Shown here one piece after another: positions 16,801 through 25,508 of a stretch of 64,000 bases of DNA. Below the pieces are notes generated by a model that worked only from the letters and a program-made list of their open reading frames with translations, was not told the DNA's origin and made no database searches. Source of the stretch: Vibrio hippocampi (GTDB lineage Bacteria; Pseudomonadota; Gammaproteobacteria; Enterobacterales; Vibrionaceae); contig NZ_CAKLCM010000003.1 of the NCBI RefSeq assembly GCF_921292975.1, positions 1,054,001 to 1,118,000 of the forward strand, in the 5' to 3' direction. How positions within the stretch are numbered: the first letter of the stretch is position 1; each line of letters starts with the position of its first letter. The position numbers were made by a program, and so were the translations under genes.

Positions 16801-17721
16801 CTAAAACGCTTTCTTAACGTCATTGATCATGATTTGAGTCGCGTTATAGCCACCCGCCGTCAGATACCATGCCGTTCCATCTAAAAAAACGATGCGATTA
16901 TTTTTTGCCGCAGGCGTACTATTAACCAGTGCATTGTCAAACAACTGTTCAGAGCTGGCATTACCCGCTCCGATGGTCTGCTGACGGTCAAGAACAAACA
17001 GAACGTCCGGCTTAGCGTCAGCAATATATTCAAACGAGATCAGGTTGCCATGTGGTCGAGCGACCGACGATACTTTAGCACTCTCACGTACCGAAAAGCC
17101 CAAATCTGTGTAAAGCAGTGAGAAACGACTGTTAGTCCCAAACATCGAAATACGATTGCCTGAGTTCATCACACTCATTGCGTTGAGTGAGTTTGATGCG
17201 GTTAACTCATTGATTTGCTCAAATTGCCCCTGAATCTTAGCGATCATATCTTCAACTTGCTGAGATTGACCAAATAGTTCGGCAAGCACTCGCCAGTGAT
17301 GCTGGGTCGATTGCCAGTAGGCTTTAGTGTCAACCTGAAACATGTATGTCGGAGCGATTTCTGACAGCTGTTGGTATAATTGAGCCTGACGACCTTCAGC
17401 AATAATCAGATCAGGTTTTGCCATATAGATCTCTTCAAAGTTGGGTTCTTTCAGGCTACCCAAACTTCGATAAGCAGAGTCGGAATATTTAGACTGCAAA
17501 TATTCTGGTATTAGCTGTTTGATCACTCCGACAGGTTCGACTCCAATCTGATCGAGAAAATCGAGCGCCCCATGACTGAGCACGACCACTCTTTGCGGTG
17601 TCCCATTCAACGTTATAGTCCCTAACGTATGCTCAACCGTTTTAGCGTGAGAAAAAAAGCTTGCCGTGAATAACAAACCTATTAAGAGTGATTTGATCGT
17701 ACCCATATTTACTGCCTTCAT
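16801..17721 (-). CDS. vctP: Ferric-siderophore periplasmic binding protein (VctP/FatB-like)
   Basis: A 306-aa class III substrate-binding protein of the FatB/CeuE type. The N-terminal signal peptide ends near SFFSHA; the mature part has the fold's PQRVVVLSHGALDFLDQIGVEPVG and KPDLIIAEGRQ blocks. It is the first gene of the vct-type operon and hands Fe-siderophore to VctD/VctG. Basic residues around R191 (NSGNRISMFG) fit binding of an anionic ferric catechol, as in relatives; the residue assignment is inference. Confidence 0.85.
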   Translation of the reverse strand: MKAVNMGTIKSLLIGLLFTASFFSHAKTVEHTLGTITLNGTPQRVVVLSHGALDFLDQIGVEPVGVIKQLIPEYLQSKYSDSAYRSLGSLKEPNFEEIYMAKPDLIIAEGRQAQLYQQLSEIAPTYMFQVDTKAYWQSTQHHWRVLAELFGQSQQVEDMIAKIQGQFEQINELTASNSLNAMSVMNSGNRISMFGTNSRFSLLYTDLGFSVRESAKVSSVARPHGNLISFEYIADAKPDVLFVLDRQQTIGAGNASSEQLFDNALVNSTPAAKNNRIVFLDGTAWYLTAGGYNATQIMINDVKKAF

Positions 17722-18062
17722 AACTTATATTCAGCCACATTCCATACCTAAAGCGATAACGCATTGAGCGTTCAACCTAAAGCCGTTGGATCTTACACCT
17801 AGAGCGACTCGCAGGTTACTAAAATTTACCATGAGAATGCGAACCATTGTTAATTTTATTGATGGTAGCAATTCACCTGCACCCGTCAATGGAATATAGC
17901 GAATAAACATTATCCAAACGCCGAGTTTTGTATCGACTTGCTTCAACTGTACCGAATTACTTCAACCGCTGAATTTACTGCCATAAACGATCAGTCCGGG
18001 TAAAGTGAATTAAGTGACCTAACGTCCAAAGCGCTCACGGCTACTTTGGACATTGGTATTCA
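17722..18062. promoter_or_regulatory. Upstream region of the vct operon, with weak Fur-like site and 3' hairpin of the esterase gene
   Basis: About 340 bp without a supported gene. TGAGAATGCGAACCA at 17832-17846 agrees with the Fur 7-1-7 pattern at about 10 of 14 positions, so it is only a candidate. GTCCAAAG at 18024-18031 pairs with CTTTGGAC at 18044-18051, just past the esterase stop, a possible weak terminator. A 71-codon open frame on the minus strand here has no ribosome site or recognisable product. Confidence 0.35.
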
Positions 18063-18950
18063 CTACTGATTCTGGCTAGGAAAATGCTTTTGCAAAAATG
18101 TCAGCACATGAGGCACATATTTCTCGGTATCGAATATCGGGGCGCTATGACCGACGCCCTCTTCAATAAACAGCTGATTCTCGACACCAAATTTATCCAA
18201 TTTCTGTTTTAACACCTCACTTTGGGACAGTGGAACGCGTTTATCGAGCGTGCCATGTAACTGGATGTAAGGTGGGGTTTGTTCATTAATGTAAGTGGTG
18301 GTTGATGCCTGCTCAGCGAGCTTGGGTATATTCGCCGGAATATCACCTAAGAACCTCGACACTGACGATTTTTTACTTGTTGGTCTTCCCCCTTTTTGAC
18401 CTAGTGCTAATAGATCGGTCGGACCAAAAAAACTCACCACGGCAGAGACGTGATATTTAGGCTGGGAGTAGAAATCAACATCACCGTATGCCGTGTTTGT
18501 CGCCCCAATAAAGCCGGCCAAATGACCGCCCGCTGAGCGTCCCATCATCACTACATTATTAGCATCAATGTGATAGCGACTCGCTTCATCGTGCAGAAAG
18601 TTCAATGCATCGTTAATGTCTTGAACTGGGGCTGGAAAGGTTGCTTCGCCACTTAAACGGTAATCGACCGATGCAAGTGCATACCCTTGCTCAAGCACTG
18701 ACTCAAGCAATAACGGGTTTTTAGTCGGGATAGCATCTTTGCTGCCACGTTTCCAAGCGCCACCATGCACCCAAACTAACAAAGGATATTGCTGTTTAGC
18801 TTGCAAATTTGGCGTATAGATATCGAGCTTAATCTCTCGTTCGCCAACACGTTTGTACACAATGTCCTTCTCTACATGAAAAGCATCAGACGCATGGGCT
18901 GCTGGAGTAATCAAAGCAGAAACGAGTAGCCCTTTTAATACCATATTCAT
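18063..18950 (-). CDS. Periplasmic alpha/beta-hydrolase (esterase), possible siderophore esterase
   Basis: A 295-aa exported alpha/beta-hydrolase. A signal peptide ends near PAAHA; the oxyanion motif is HGGAW near 64-68, the nucleophile elbow GRSAGG near 136-141, and a catalytic-type Asp/His near the C-terminus (LDKRVP, GVGHSAP). It is related to BD-FAE/acetylesterase-type enzymes. It starts 35 bp after the TonB receptor gene on the same strand, so both are probably co-transcribed from the Fur-controlled promoter. Hydrolysis of an ester siderophore in the periplasm is a reasonable inference from context; a general carboxylesterase is the alternative. Confidence 0.8.
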   Translation of the reverse strand: MNMVLKGLLVSALITPAAHASDAFHVEKDIVYKRVGEREIKLDIYTPNLQAKQQYPLLVWVHGGAWKRGSKDAIPTKNPLLLESVLEQGYALASVDYRLSGEATFPAPVQDINDALNFLHDEASRYHIDANNVVMMGRSAGGHLAGFIGATNTAYGDVDFYSQPKYHVSAVVSFFGPTDLLALGQKGGRPTSKKSSVSRFLGDIPANIPKLAEQASTTTYINEQTPPYIQLHGTLDKRVPLSQSEVLKQKLDKFGVENQLFIEEGVGHSAPIFDTEKYVPHVLTFLQKHFPSQNQ

Positions 18951-18985
18951 TATTTAAACTTCTCTAATCATTAAAAGGTGAATCG

Positions 18986-20932
18986 TTAAAAAGTGGCTTC
19001 AGCAGCCAACCAGTAACGGCGACCATCCTCAACATAACCAAATTCATCTTCCGTTGTCTCTTCATCAAACAGGTTATAAACACCAGCCATCAATTTTAGG
19101 CTGTCTGTCACGTGCCAGTTCGCACCAAGGTCAACGTAGGTAATCGAAGGTGATAGCGTTCGATTACTCGTGCTGGTTATATTGTCTTTTTCTTCACTTT
19201 GGTAATTAACTCGCATCCATGAGTTGACGTTATCTCTTATCGCCCAATCACCATTTAACGAGACCAAATGCTCAGGTGCTTGGACTAAAGGCAATCCATC
19301 ATCGTCATCATTGGTATTTTTTTCGCTATGAGTGTAGGTATACGTCGCGCCCACTGTAATATCGGTCGTGAATTTTTTCTTTATTGATGTCTCTGTACCG
19401 TAGCTGGTCGCATCATCAATATTGACATAGGTTCGGTCGCAACTTGAAGTCGAGCAGCTCGAATCAATATTGACCGTTTCAATTTTGTCATTGAAATCAC
19501 TATAAAAAACCGTGATGTTCGCAGACAAGTCGCGATCACCTTCAAAGTACAGCCCCATCTCCGTATTGACCGATGTTTCTGCCGTTAAGTCAGGATTACC
19601 ATAAACATCACATCGACCGTTACAGCTTTCTTGAATCCAATCACCATCCATTTCAGTCAGACTTGGCGCTCTATAACCCGTTGAAACGCCGCCTTTCAGC
19701 GTCCAGTTTTCAGCCATAGACCACACACCGTAGACTCGCGGACTCCATTGACCATCAAAGGTTTCATTTTGGTCATAACGCACACCTAAAGTCAGAGAAA
19801 AGGTATCGGTCAAGTACCATTCATCTTCAGCAAAAATCGCCCATTGATCATTTTTGGAAGAAAGTCCCTGTTTATCATCGGTTAAGTCTTTTTGCTCAAA
19901 GGATGCGCCAACGGTTAAATAATGCTCGTCAAAGAGTGTGCCCCATTGAGTGTTAAACAGATTGTTCACCACCTCTTTTTCAGCACCCAAATTTTCCACT
20001 GTTTCACGGGTTAAAAATGATGATCCTGTCCCCCAAGCATAATTACCTGAATGAGCAACACTGACCGACTGACGCTCATATTTACGTTCAGCGACTTGAG
20101 ACGATCTTATGACCGATTTTCCTAACGTGGTCACACGCTCTTGTTCATGCTGGGTAAATTCTAAGGTAAATGTATCTTGTTCCGTTGGCGTCAAGTACAT
20201 AGAAGCACGGTAGTTATCAAGCGTCTTGCCCGCATAACCCCCTTCTATATCGTCTTCTTTTCTCTCTTGGTACAACCCTGTTAACGATGCGCTCATCAGC
20301 CCTTCAATTAGAGGTCCAGCAAGATAGAGTTGACCTTGATAACTATTTCCAGAGTCAGAATTTTCTTGAACAGTCGCTTCGGCACGCAAACTACCATGCC
20401 ATTGTTGATAATCTTTGCGGGTAATAATATTAATCACACCACCCAAAGCATCAGAACCGTACAGTGTCGACATGGGACCACGTACAACTTCAATCCGCTC
20501 GATAGCACTCAATGGCGGTAGCCAATCTTGCTCGGTAAACGTACTACCATTAGTCTGTGTTTCTCGTCCAGACTGCTTACGACCATCGACTAAAATCGCA
20601 GTGTAGTCTGCTGGCATACCACGAATAGAAATATCTTGACCATCACCACCGCTGGTGACCGTTACACCCGGCATATCTTGCAAAGCGTCGGTTAGATCTT
20701 GGTACGAGCGATTGTCTAATTGTTCACGGGTAATCACACTGATCGTTGCGGGAGCCTCGGTAACCGCTTGCTCGTAACCAGATGCGGTGACGACCATGGT
20801 GTCCATTTCTGTTAGGTTTGCATCCGTGCTGGTTGCTTGCTCATTTGCCTGACCTATCGTAGGAATAGCGATACAAGCAGCAACTATCGACTTTGAAAGT
20901 GTTGAACGTGATAAAGGTGGCAAGATATTCAT
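18986..20932 (-). CDS. irgA: TonB-dependent catecholate siderophore receptor (IrgA/VctA-like)
   Basis: A 648-aa outer-membrane receptor. Signal peptide, then a TonB box around MDTMVVTASG, plug domain with DALQDMPGVTV, DISIRGMPADYTAILVDG and the family's RIEVVRGPMSTLYGSDALGG (about 155-175), and a C-terminal barrel ending in AEATF. The GYVEDGRRYWL tail and plug sequence are those I know from the IrgA/VctA enterobactin receptors of vibrios; these two paralogues cannot be told apart here, so the symbol is provisional. Two Cys pairs in the loop ESCNGRCDVYG and SSCSTSSCDRT may form disulfides. A Fur-type palindrome lies 22 bp upstream of the start. Confidence 0.88.
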   Translation of the reverse strand: MNILPPLSRSTLSKSIVAACIAIPTIGQANEQATSTDANLTEMDTMVVTASGYEQAVTEAPATISVITREQLDNRSYQDLTDALQDMPGVTVTSGGDGQDISIRGMPADYTAILVDGRKQSGRETQTNGSTFTEQDWLPPLSAIERIEVVRGPMSTLYGSDALGGVINIITRKDYQQWHGSLRAEATVQENSDSGNSYQGQLYLAGPLIEGLMSASLTGLYQERKEDDIEGGYAGKTLDNYRASMYLTPTEQDTFTLEFTQHEQERVTTLGKSVIRSSQVAERKYERQSVSVAHSGNYAWGTGSSFLTRETVENLGAEKEVVNNLFNTQWGTLFDEHYLTVGASFEQKDLTDDKQGLSSKNDQWAIFAEDEWYLTDTFSLTLGVRYDQNETFDGQWSPRVYGVWSMAENWTLKGGVSTGYRAPSLTEMDGDWIQESCNGRCDVYGNPDLTAETSVNTEMGLYFEGDRDLSANITVFYSDFNDKIETVNIDSSCSTSSCDRTYVNIDDATSYGTETSIKKKFTTDITVGATYTYTHSEKNTNDDDDGLPLVQAPEHLVSLNGDWAIRDNVNSWMRVNYQSEEKDNITSTSNRTLSPSITYVDLGANWHVTDSLKLMAGVYNLFDEETTEDEFGYVEDGRRYWLAAEATF

Positions 20933-20953
20933 ATTCTCTTATTGTGATTGATT

Positions 20954-20970
20954 TTGATAACTATTATCAA
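20954..20970. promoter_or_regulatory. Fur-type operator upstream of the siderophore receptor
   Basis: TTGATAA at 20954-20960 and TTATCAA at 20964-20970 form a perfect 7-3-7 inverted repeat, matching the core of the Fur box (TGATAAnnATTATCA type). It lies 22 bp upstream of the receptor start, so iron-repressed transcription of receptor and esterase is expected. Confidence 0.82.
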
Positions 20971-21092
20971 TTAGACAATGAAGTGGTGCATTGTACAAGC
21001 GATTTACTATCACGATATTAGAATATCACTATCCATATTTCGCATAGTGACTTAGGTAGTATGCTCGAATCGCAATGAAATACCGTTTTAGA

Positions 21093-22031
21093 TTAAGCCA
21101 AAGTGCGTTCACTACTGTAGAGCTCTTTAAATAGCCCTCGAACCCATTCACACATAGGGTCGTCATTAAATCGCTTGTGCCAGTACAGATACACTTCCTG
21201 AAAATCTAGCTGTAACTCTTTAGGTACTTCCCGTGTAATCAATCGCTCATCTTGACATGCCGCTTCTGCAAAAGGGGTGGGTAAATGAAAAATCACATCG
21301 GTTTCAGCTGCGATGCTTGGCGCAGAGCTAAAATTACTGAGTTGGATTGGCGCTGATAATCTCTGTTGCTTGTTCGCTAAGCCAAGCTCTTGATATTTAT
21401 GCTCAAAGGATAAGCGCTTTTCCCCCTGAAGGGATATTTGACCAAAATCAAATTCTGCCAGCTTTTCAGGTGTCAGCTCTTCGTTGACTAGTGGGTGATT
21501 CCTGTTCATTAACAATCGAAATGTGCGCTTTGCCACTACCATACGAAATATATTCTGATCAGAACTTGGCGGCTGGTGAGAGGAAAGTGCAAAGTGAACA
21601 TCACCATCCACAAGAGCTTCAAAATGTCGTTTTGGCGCAGAATCTAAGCTAATAACAAGGTTGGGAGCCTCATTACGAATTCGCGCAATGATTTTGGGCA
21701 TCAGTGTGTTGATCTGCGGCAGTAAGCCATAGATTTTGACAGTACTGGTCACCGTTTTGGGATCAAATGACTGCTTATGCGCCATCTTTTCTAATTGGGT
21801 GATGACGGTATTAATATCGTTTTTAATCGATTCCGCTTTTGGTGTGAGCTCGTAGCCATACTTTTTGCGTACCAGCAATTCATCATCAAAGAATAGACGC
21901 ATCTTTTGCAATGCGCGGCTCACCGCGGATTGACTCATATTGAGTGCCATTGCTGTATTTGAAACATGTTTTTCTTCTAATAGATGCTTTAAAACAAACA
22001 ATAAATTTAAGTCAATTTGTGACAGATTCAT
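21093..22031 (-). CDS. LysR-family transcriptional regulator
   Basis: A 312-aa LysR-type regulator: N-terminal helix-turn-helix about residues 20-45 (KHVSNTAMALNMSQSAVSRALQKMR), followed by the substrate-binding domain. The DLNLLFVLKHLLEE start resembles the LeuO/NodD-like subgroup and differs from the IrgB regulator known next to irgA. It is on the same strand as, and upstream of, the receptor gene, separated by 160 bp that contain the Fur box. Target unknown. Confidence 0.85.
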   Translation of the reverse strand: MNLSQIDLNLLFVLKHLLEEKHVSNTAMALNMSQSAVSRALQKMRLFFDDELLVRKKYGYELTPKAESIKNDINTVITQLEKMAHKQSFDPKTVTSTVKIYGLLPQINTLMPKIIARIRNEAPNLVISLDSAPKRHFEALVDGDVHFALSSHQPPSSDQNIFRMVVAKRTFRLLMNRNHPLVNEELTPEKLAEFDFGQISLQGEKRLSFEHKYQELGLANKQQRLSAPIQLSNFSSAPSIAAETDVIFHLPTPFAEAACQDERLITREVPKELQLDFQEVYLYWHKRFNDDPMCEWVRGLFKELYSSERTLA

Positions 22032-22400
22032 GCCAGGCTATTCCCTTGTTTTTTCTGACGTCATCATACACAAAATTGATTAATTGTGTGACTATGTTGC
22101 GCTGTTCGATTGTTGTTACCCAATGTCGCCCCACTCCCAGTCGAGAATGTTTTGCCTGTGGCTCCCGCGAAGCATAGCGCCAACACTTATAATCTCTGCG
22201 GCTTTTAAGTGATGTGAGATCATTGTGTGGAGCTCTAGGGCGGATTGAATTAGAAACGTTGACTTGTATATCGTTTTATTTTGACCGTTTTATTTAGACT
22301 GTCCCCGTAAAAGCCGTCCCCTTAAAAACAAGTTCCCCCTGAACCTTAACCACAAGAAGGTGTGATTAAAGTACAGGGGGCAGCGTGCACCTCACTTTGC
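22032..22400. other. Non-coding region between the LysR gene and fmdB
   Basis: About 370 bp with no supported gene. The right half carries the hairpin at 22335-22380 described separately; the left half should hold the LysR promoter. I see no further structure. Confidence 0.5.
22335..22380 (-). terminator. Hairpin downstream of fmdB
   Basis: CCCCCTG at 22335-22341 pairs with CAGGGGG at 22374-22380, and inside it ACCTT at 22343-22347 pairs with AAGGT at 22357-22361. Read on the minus strand it is followed after a few bases by TTTTT, so it probably ends the amide operon. Confidence 0.6.
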
Positions 22401-22757
22401 TTAGTGACTAATCATCCACGGTCGCATCGAGGGAAACATTTTTTCACCATTAGCGGTATAAAAAAGCTTAGAACCTCCCCGTTTATGATGAGTACATCCA
22501 CAACCTTTCTTCACTTTTTCAGCATTTTCGGCTCTCGTTTCCACTGTGGAGTGCTGAGGCTCATGCTGAGCTTTTTCATTGCGCTCAATCGCCTGTTTGG
22601 TTCCCTTCTCCATATCTAATAACGATGGCGGCAACACTATTACACGCGCAGACAAAGCCTGACACACTGGACACTTAGCCGGTTCGGCGCTGTCTTTCAT
22701 CTCAACAAGCTGATAAAACAAACCATGATCGACACACTTATAATCGTAAACAGGCAT
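22401..22757 (-). CDS. fmdB: FmdB-family zinc-ribbon protein
   Basis: A 118-aa protein starting MPVYDYKCVDHG with a C-x(n)-C-P-V-C zinc-ribbon pair in residues 8-38, the FmdB/CxxC_CxxC_SSSS family pattern, and a C-terminal tail containing KKGCGCTHH. FmdB-type genes accompany formamidase in several bacteria and have been proposed as regulators; the role is not firmly established. It is 11 bp after fmdA and last in the operon. Confidence 0.85.
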   Translation of the reverse strand: MPVYDYKCVDHGLFYQLVEMKDSAEPAKCPVCQALSARVIVLPPSLLDMEKGTKQAIERNEKAQHEPQHSTVETRAENAEKVKKGCGCTHHKRGGSKLFYTANGEKMFPSMRPWMISH

Positions 22758-22768
22758 GGCTCACCTCG

Positions 22769-24004
22769 CTATTTATCTAAATCAGGAGCTAACGGCATAT
22801 CAACGCTACCATCAAGATACTTGGTTGGTCCGTCTGCGTTTGGCTTAATATCAAACTCAAATATGTCGGTAGGCAACCATAAGGTGGCACATGAGTTAGG
22901 CACGTCCACGACTCCACTCAAGTGACCTTGAACTGGCGCCGTTCCTAACAATGAGTATGCCTGAGCACCACTATAACCAAATTTTTTCAAATACTCGATC
23001 GCATTCAAGCACGCTTGACGATAAGCCACATTTGCGTCTAGATAATGCTGTTTTCCGTTCTCATCCACCGAGATACCTTCAAAAATCAGGTAGTCATCGT
23101 AGCGTGGTGTAATTGGGCTTGGCTTGAAGATAGGATTCTTAATGGCGTATTTAGCCATCCCATCTTTAATCAATTTAACCCGTAGGTGGATCCAGCCTGC
23201 CATTTCAATAGCACCACAGAAAGTAATCTCTCCGTCACCTTGACTGAAGTGAAGGTCTCCTACCGACAACCCTGCGCCTTTGACATAAACAGGGAAATAG
23301 ATCTTAGAGCCACGGGATAAATCTTTAATATCACAGTTTCCTCCGTGCTCACGAGGTGGTACGGTTCGAGCGCCCTCTTCGGCAGCAATCTTGGCCTCAT
23401 CAGGCTTCATTTTTCCCATGTGAGCAGTCGGGGCGTAAGGCAATGCCGCCAGCATCGGCACCCGCTCTGGGTTAGTATCAAACAACTCTTTCTCGCGTCG
23501 GTTCCACTCTTCCAACATACTCTTGGATGGTAAGCAGCCAATCAAACCTGGGTGGATCAGACCAGCAAACTCCACGCCCGGAATATGTCTTGACTTGGTA
23601 AACATACCATTGAAATCCCATATCGACTTTTGCGCCTCCGGGAAGTGCTCATCAAGAAATCCACCACCATTTTGCTTAGAAAAGAAGCCATTAAACCCCC
23701 ACTGTGACTCTTCAAAAGTACCGATATCTAGAATATCTACTTCCAGAAGATCACCCGGTTCAGCACCTTCAACCCCAACCGGACCGGTTAAAAAATGCAC
23801 CTGTGTAAGATCGACATCACGCACATCTGAAGCATCATCATTGTTTTTGATCTGCCCGCCAGTCCAGTCAATACACTCTAAAATAAAGTCATCACCCGGT
23901 TTTACCGTCGCTGCCATGGGAATATCAGGGTGCCAGCGATTGTGTAAATTTTCGTTTTCGTAGGCGGATTTACTTAAGTCCACTTTAATAATTGTTTCTG
24001 CCAT
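22769..24004 (-). CDS. fmdA: Formamidase / acetamidase
   Basis: A 411-aa enzyme of the FmdA/AmdA family, which hydrolyses formamide (or acetamide) to the acid and ammonia in the cytoplasm. Family features are visible along the whole length: HNRWHPDIP near residue 20, EPGDLLEVDILDIG near 75-95, PPREHGGNCDIKDL near 215, SVGDLHFSQGDGEI near 245, and CNAIEYLKKFGYS near the end. Full length for the family. It follows the urt-like transport genes by 33 bp, which makes short amides the likely imported substrate. Confidence 0.93.
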   Translation of the reverse strand: MAETIIKVDLSKSAYENENLHNRWHPDIPMAATVKPGDDFILECIDWTGGQIKNNDDASDVRDVDLTQVHFLTGPVGVEGAEPGDLLEVDILDIGTFEESQWGFNGFFSKQNGGGFLDEHFPEAQKSIWDFNGMFTKSRHIPGVEFAGLIHPGLIGCLPSKSMLEEWNRREKELFDTNPERVPMLAALPYAPTAHMGKMKPDEAKIAAEEGARTVPPREHGGNCDIKDLSRGSKIYFPVYVKGAGLSVGDLHFSQGDGEITFCGAIEMAGWIHLRVKLIKDGMAKYAIKNPIFKPSPITPRYDDYLIFEGISVDENGKQHYLDANVAYRQACLNAIEYLKKFGYSGAQAYSLLGTAPVQGHLSGVVDVPNSCATLWLPTDIFEFDIKPNADGPTKYLDGSVDMPLAPDLDK

Positions 24005-24037
24005 CGTTCTTCTCCTTGAATATAACTAACACCATTT

Positions 24038-24730
24038 TTAAACTGATAAATAAGCTGCCACTTGTCGTTCATCAACCTCGTCCCGCAGCACGTCATGCAC
24101 TATTTTTCCCTTCTCAATCACTAATATTCGATCTGCAACGTCAAGAGCAAAGCTGAGTACCTGTTCAGACACTACTATCGACAAACCGCAATGGTCACGG
24201 ATTTGCTTTAGGGTTTTTGCCATATCTTTAATAATCGAAGGTTGAATACCCTCCGTAGGCTCATCCAGTAACAGCACACTAGGGTTGCTGGCCAGCGCTC
24301 GCGCGATGGCTAACTGTTGCTGTTGTCCTCCCGATAAGTTACCGCCTCGGCGGTGGCGCATTTCCAATAACACAGGGAAAATACTGTACAAGTCCGTAGG
24401 CACCTTGCTTTCGCCAATACTGGTTAAGCCGGTTTCAATATTTTCCTGCACTGTCATGCTGGAAAATATCATTCTCCCTTGCGGTACAAAACCGAGACCC
24501 GAAGCCACTCTCTGGTAACTTTTCTGCTTGTTTAAACTCTTTCCATCAAGCTTCAAATCGCCGCTTCGACTTGGGATCATGCCGATGATCGATTTCATCA
24601 ATGTGGTTTTACCCATGCCGTTTCGCCCCAAAATTGCGACAATTTCATTTGGTTTCAGTGAAAAATTCAGATCCGATATCACTTCACTTTGCCCATAGGC
24701 CACACAATAATTGCTCAGTTCTAGCATCAT
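24038..24730 (-). CDS. urtE: Branched-chain-type ABC ATPase (UrtE-like)
   Basis: A 230-aa LivF/UrtE-class ATPase with Walker A GRNGMGKTT near 35-43, signature LSGGQQQQ near 134-141, Walker B LLLDEPTEGIQP near 154-165, and a C-terminal VDERQVAAYLSV end typical of UrtE. Met1 or Met2 may be used. It follows urtD by 7 bp. It belongs with urtABCD to a urea/short-chain amide importer; relatives next to fmdA are the short-amide version. Confidence 0.9.
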   Translation of the reverse strand: MMLELSNYCVAYGQSEVISDLNFSLKPNEIVAILGRNGMGKTTLMKSIIGMIPSRSGDLKLDGKSLNKQKSYQRVASGLGFVPQGRMIFSSMTVQENIETGLTSIGESKVPTDLYSIFPVLLEMRHRRGGNLSGGQQQQLAIARALASNPSVLLLDEPTEGIQPSIIKDMAKTLKQIRDHCGLSIVVSEQVLSFALDVADRILVIEKGKIVHDVLRDEVDERQVAAYLSV

Positions 24731-24737
24731 CTTCTCC

Positions 24738-25508
24738 TTAATGACCTAGGTACACTTCAATGACTTTGGGGTCATTCTTAACCCTCTGCATCGAACCTTC
24801 CGACAGAACCTTTCCCTGATGCAGTACCGTGACTCGATCGGCGATGTCTTCCACAAACTGCATGTCATGCTCAATCACCAATACTGAACGGTGCTGAGTA
24901 ATATTTTGCAGTAACGCTGCGGTTTGCTTGCGCTCAGCCACCGACATGCCGGCTACGGGTTCATCCAGCATCAATAACTCTGGGTCTTGAATAAGTAACA
25001 TGCCAATCTCCAACCACTGCTTTTGTCCATGGCTTAGCAAATCAGCTTGATCATGTAACTTGTCTTTGAGGAATACCATTTCAGCGATTTCCATGATTTT
25101 ATCTTGCACAGACTGATCACGTTTAAAGGTCAAAGCGCCCCAAACATTGCGACCACGAGGGAAGGAAATTTCTAAGTTTTCAAATACTGTTAAATCTTCA
25201 TAAATAGATGGATTTTGAAACTTGCGACCTACACCAGCGTGCACAATTTGATGCTCTTTTAGTTTGGTGAGCTCTTTTTGCTTAAACTTAATTGAACCTT
25301 GCGTTGCCTTAGTGCGTCCACAAATCAGATCCAGTACCGTAGTTTTGCCTGCACCGTTAGGACCAATAATGACTCGAATTTCTTTCTCCTCGACGTACAA
25401 CGATAAATCATCCACCGCCTTAAAACCGTCAAAGGACACCGTTAAGCCCTCTACGCTCAGCACAAAATCTTTTTGCGGTGGTATATGCTTAGACTGTTGC
25501 ATTGTCAC
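24738..25508 (-). CDS. urtD: Branched-chain-type ABC ATPase (UrtD-like)
   Basis: A 256-aa LivG/UrtD-class ATPase: Walker A GPNGAGKTT near 50-58, the GVGRKFQNPSIYEDLTVFEN block characteristic of UrtD, signature LSHGQKQW, Walker B LMLDEPVAGMS. Its start lies inside the end of urtC (20-nt overlap), so translation is coupled. Confidence 0.92.
   Translation of the reverse strand: MTMQQSKHIPPQKDFVLSVEGLTVSFDGFKAVDDLSLYVEEKEIRVIIGPNGAGKTTVLDLICGRTKATQGSIKFKQKELTKLKEHQIVHAGVGRKFQNPSIYEDLTVFENLEISFPRGRNVWGALTFKRDQSVQDKIMEIAEMVFLKDKLHDQADLLSHGQKQWLEIGMLLIQDPELLMLDEPVAGMSVAERKQTAALLQNITQHRSVLVIEHDMQFVEDIADRVTVLHQGKVLSEGSMQRVKNDPKVIEVYLGH

Noticed and set aside
17731..17946. 71-codon minus-strand open frame ahead of vctP
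   Set aside because: It occupies the expected promoter region, has no ribosome site and no recognisable sequence.
23523..23963. 146-codon plus-strand open frame inside fmdA
   Set aside because: Antisense shadow; the fmdA reading matches its family over its full length.
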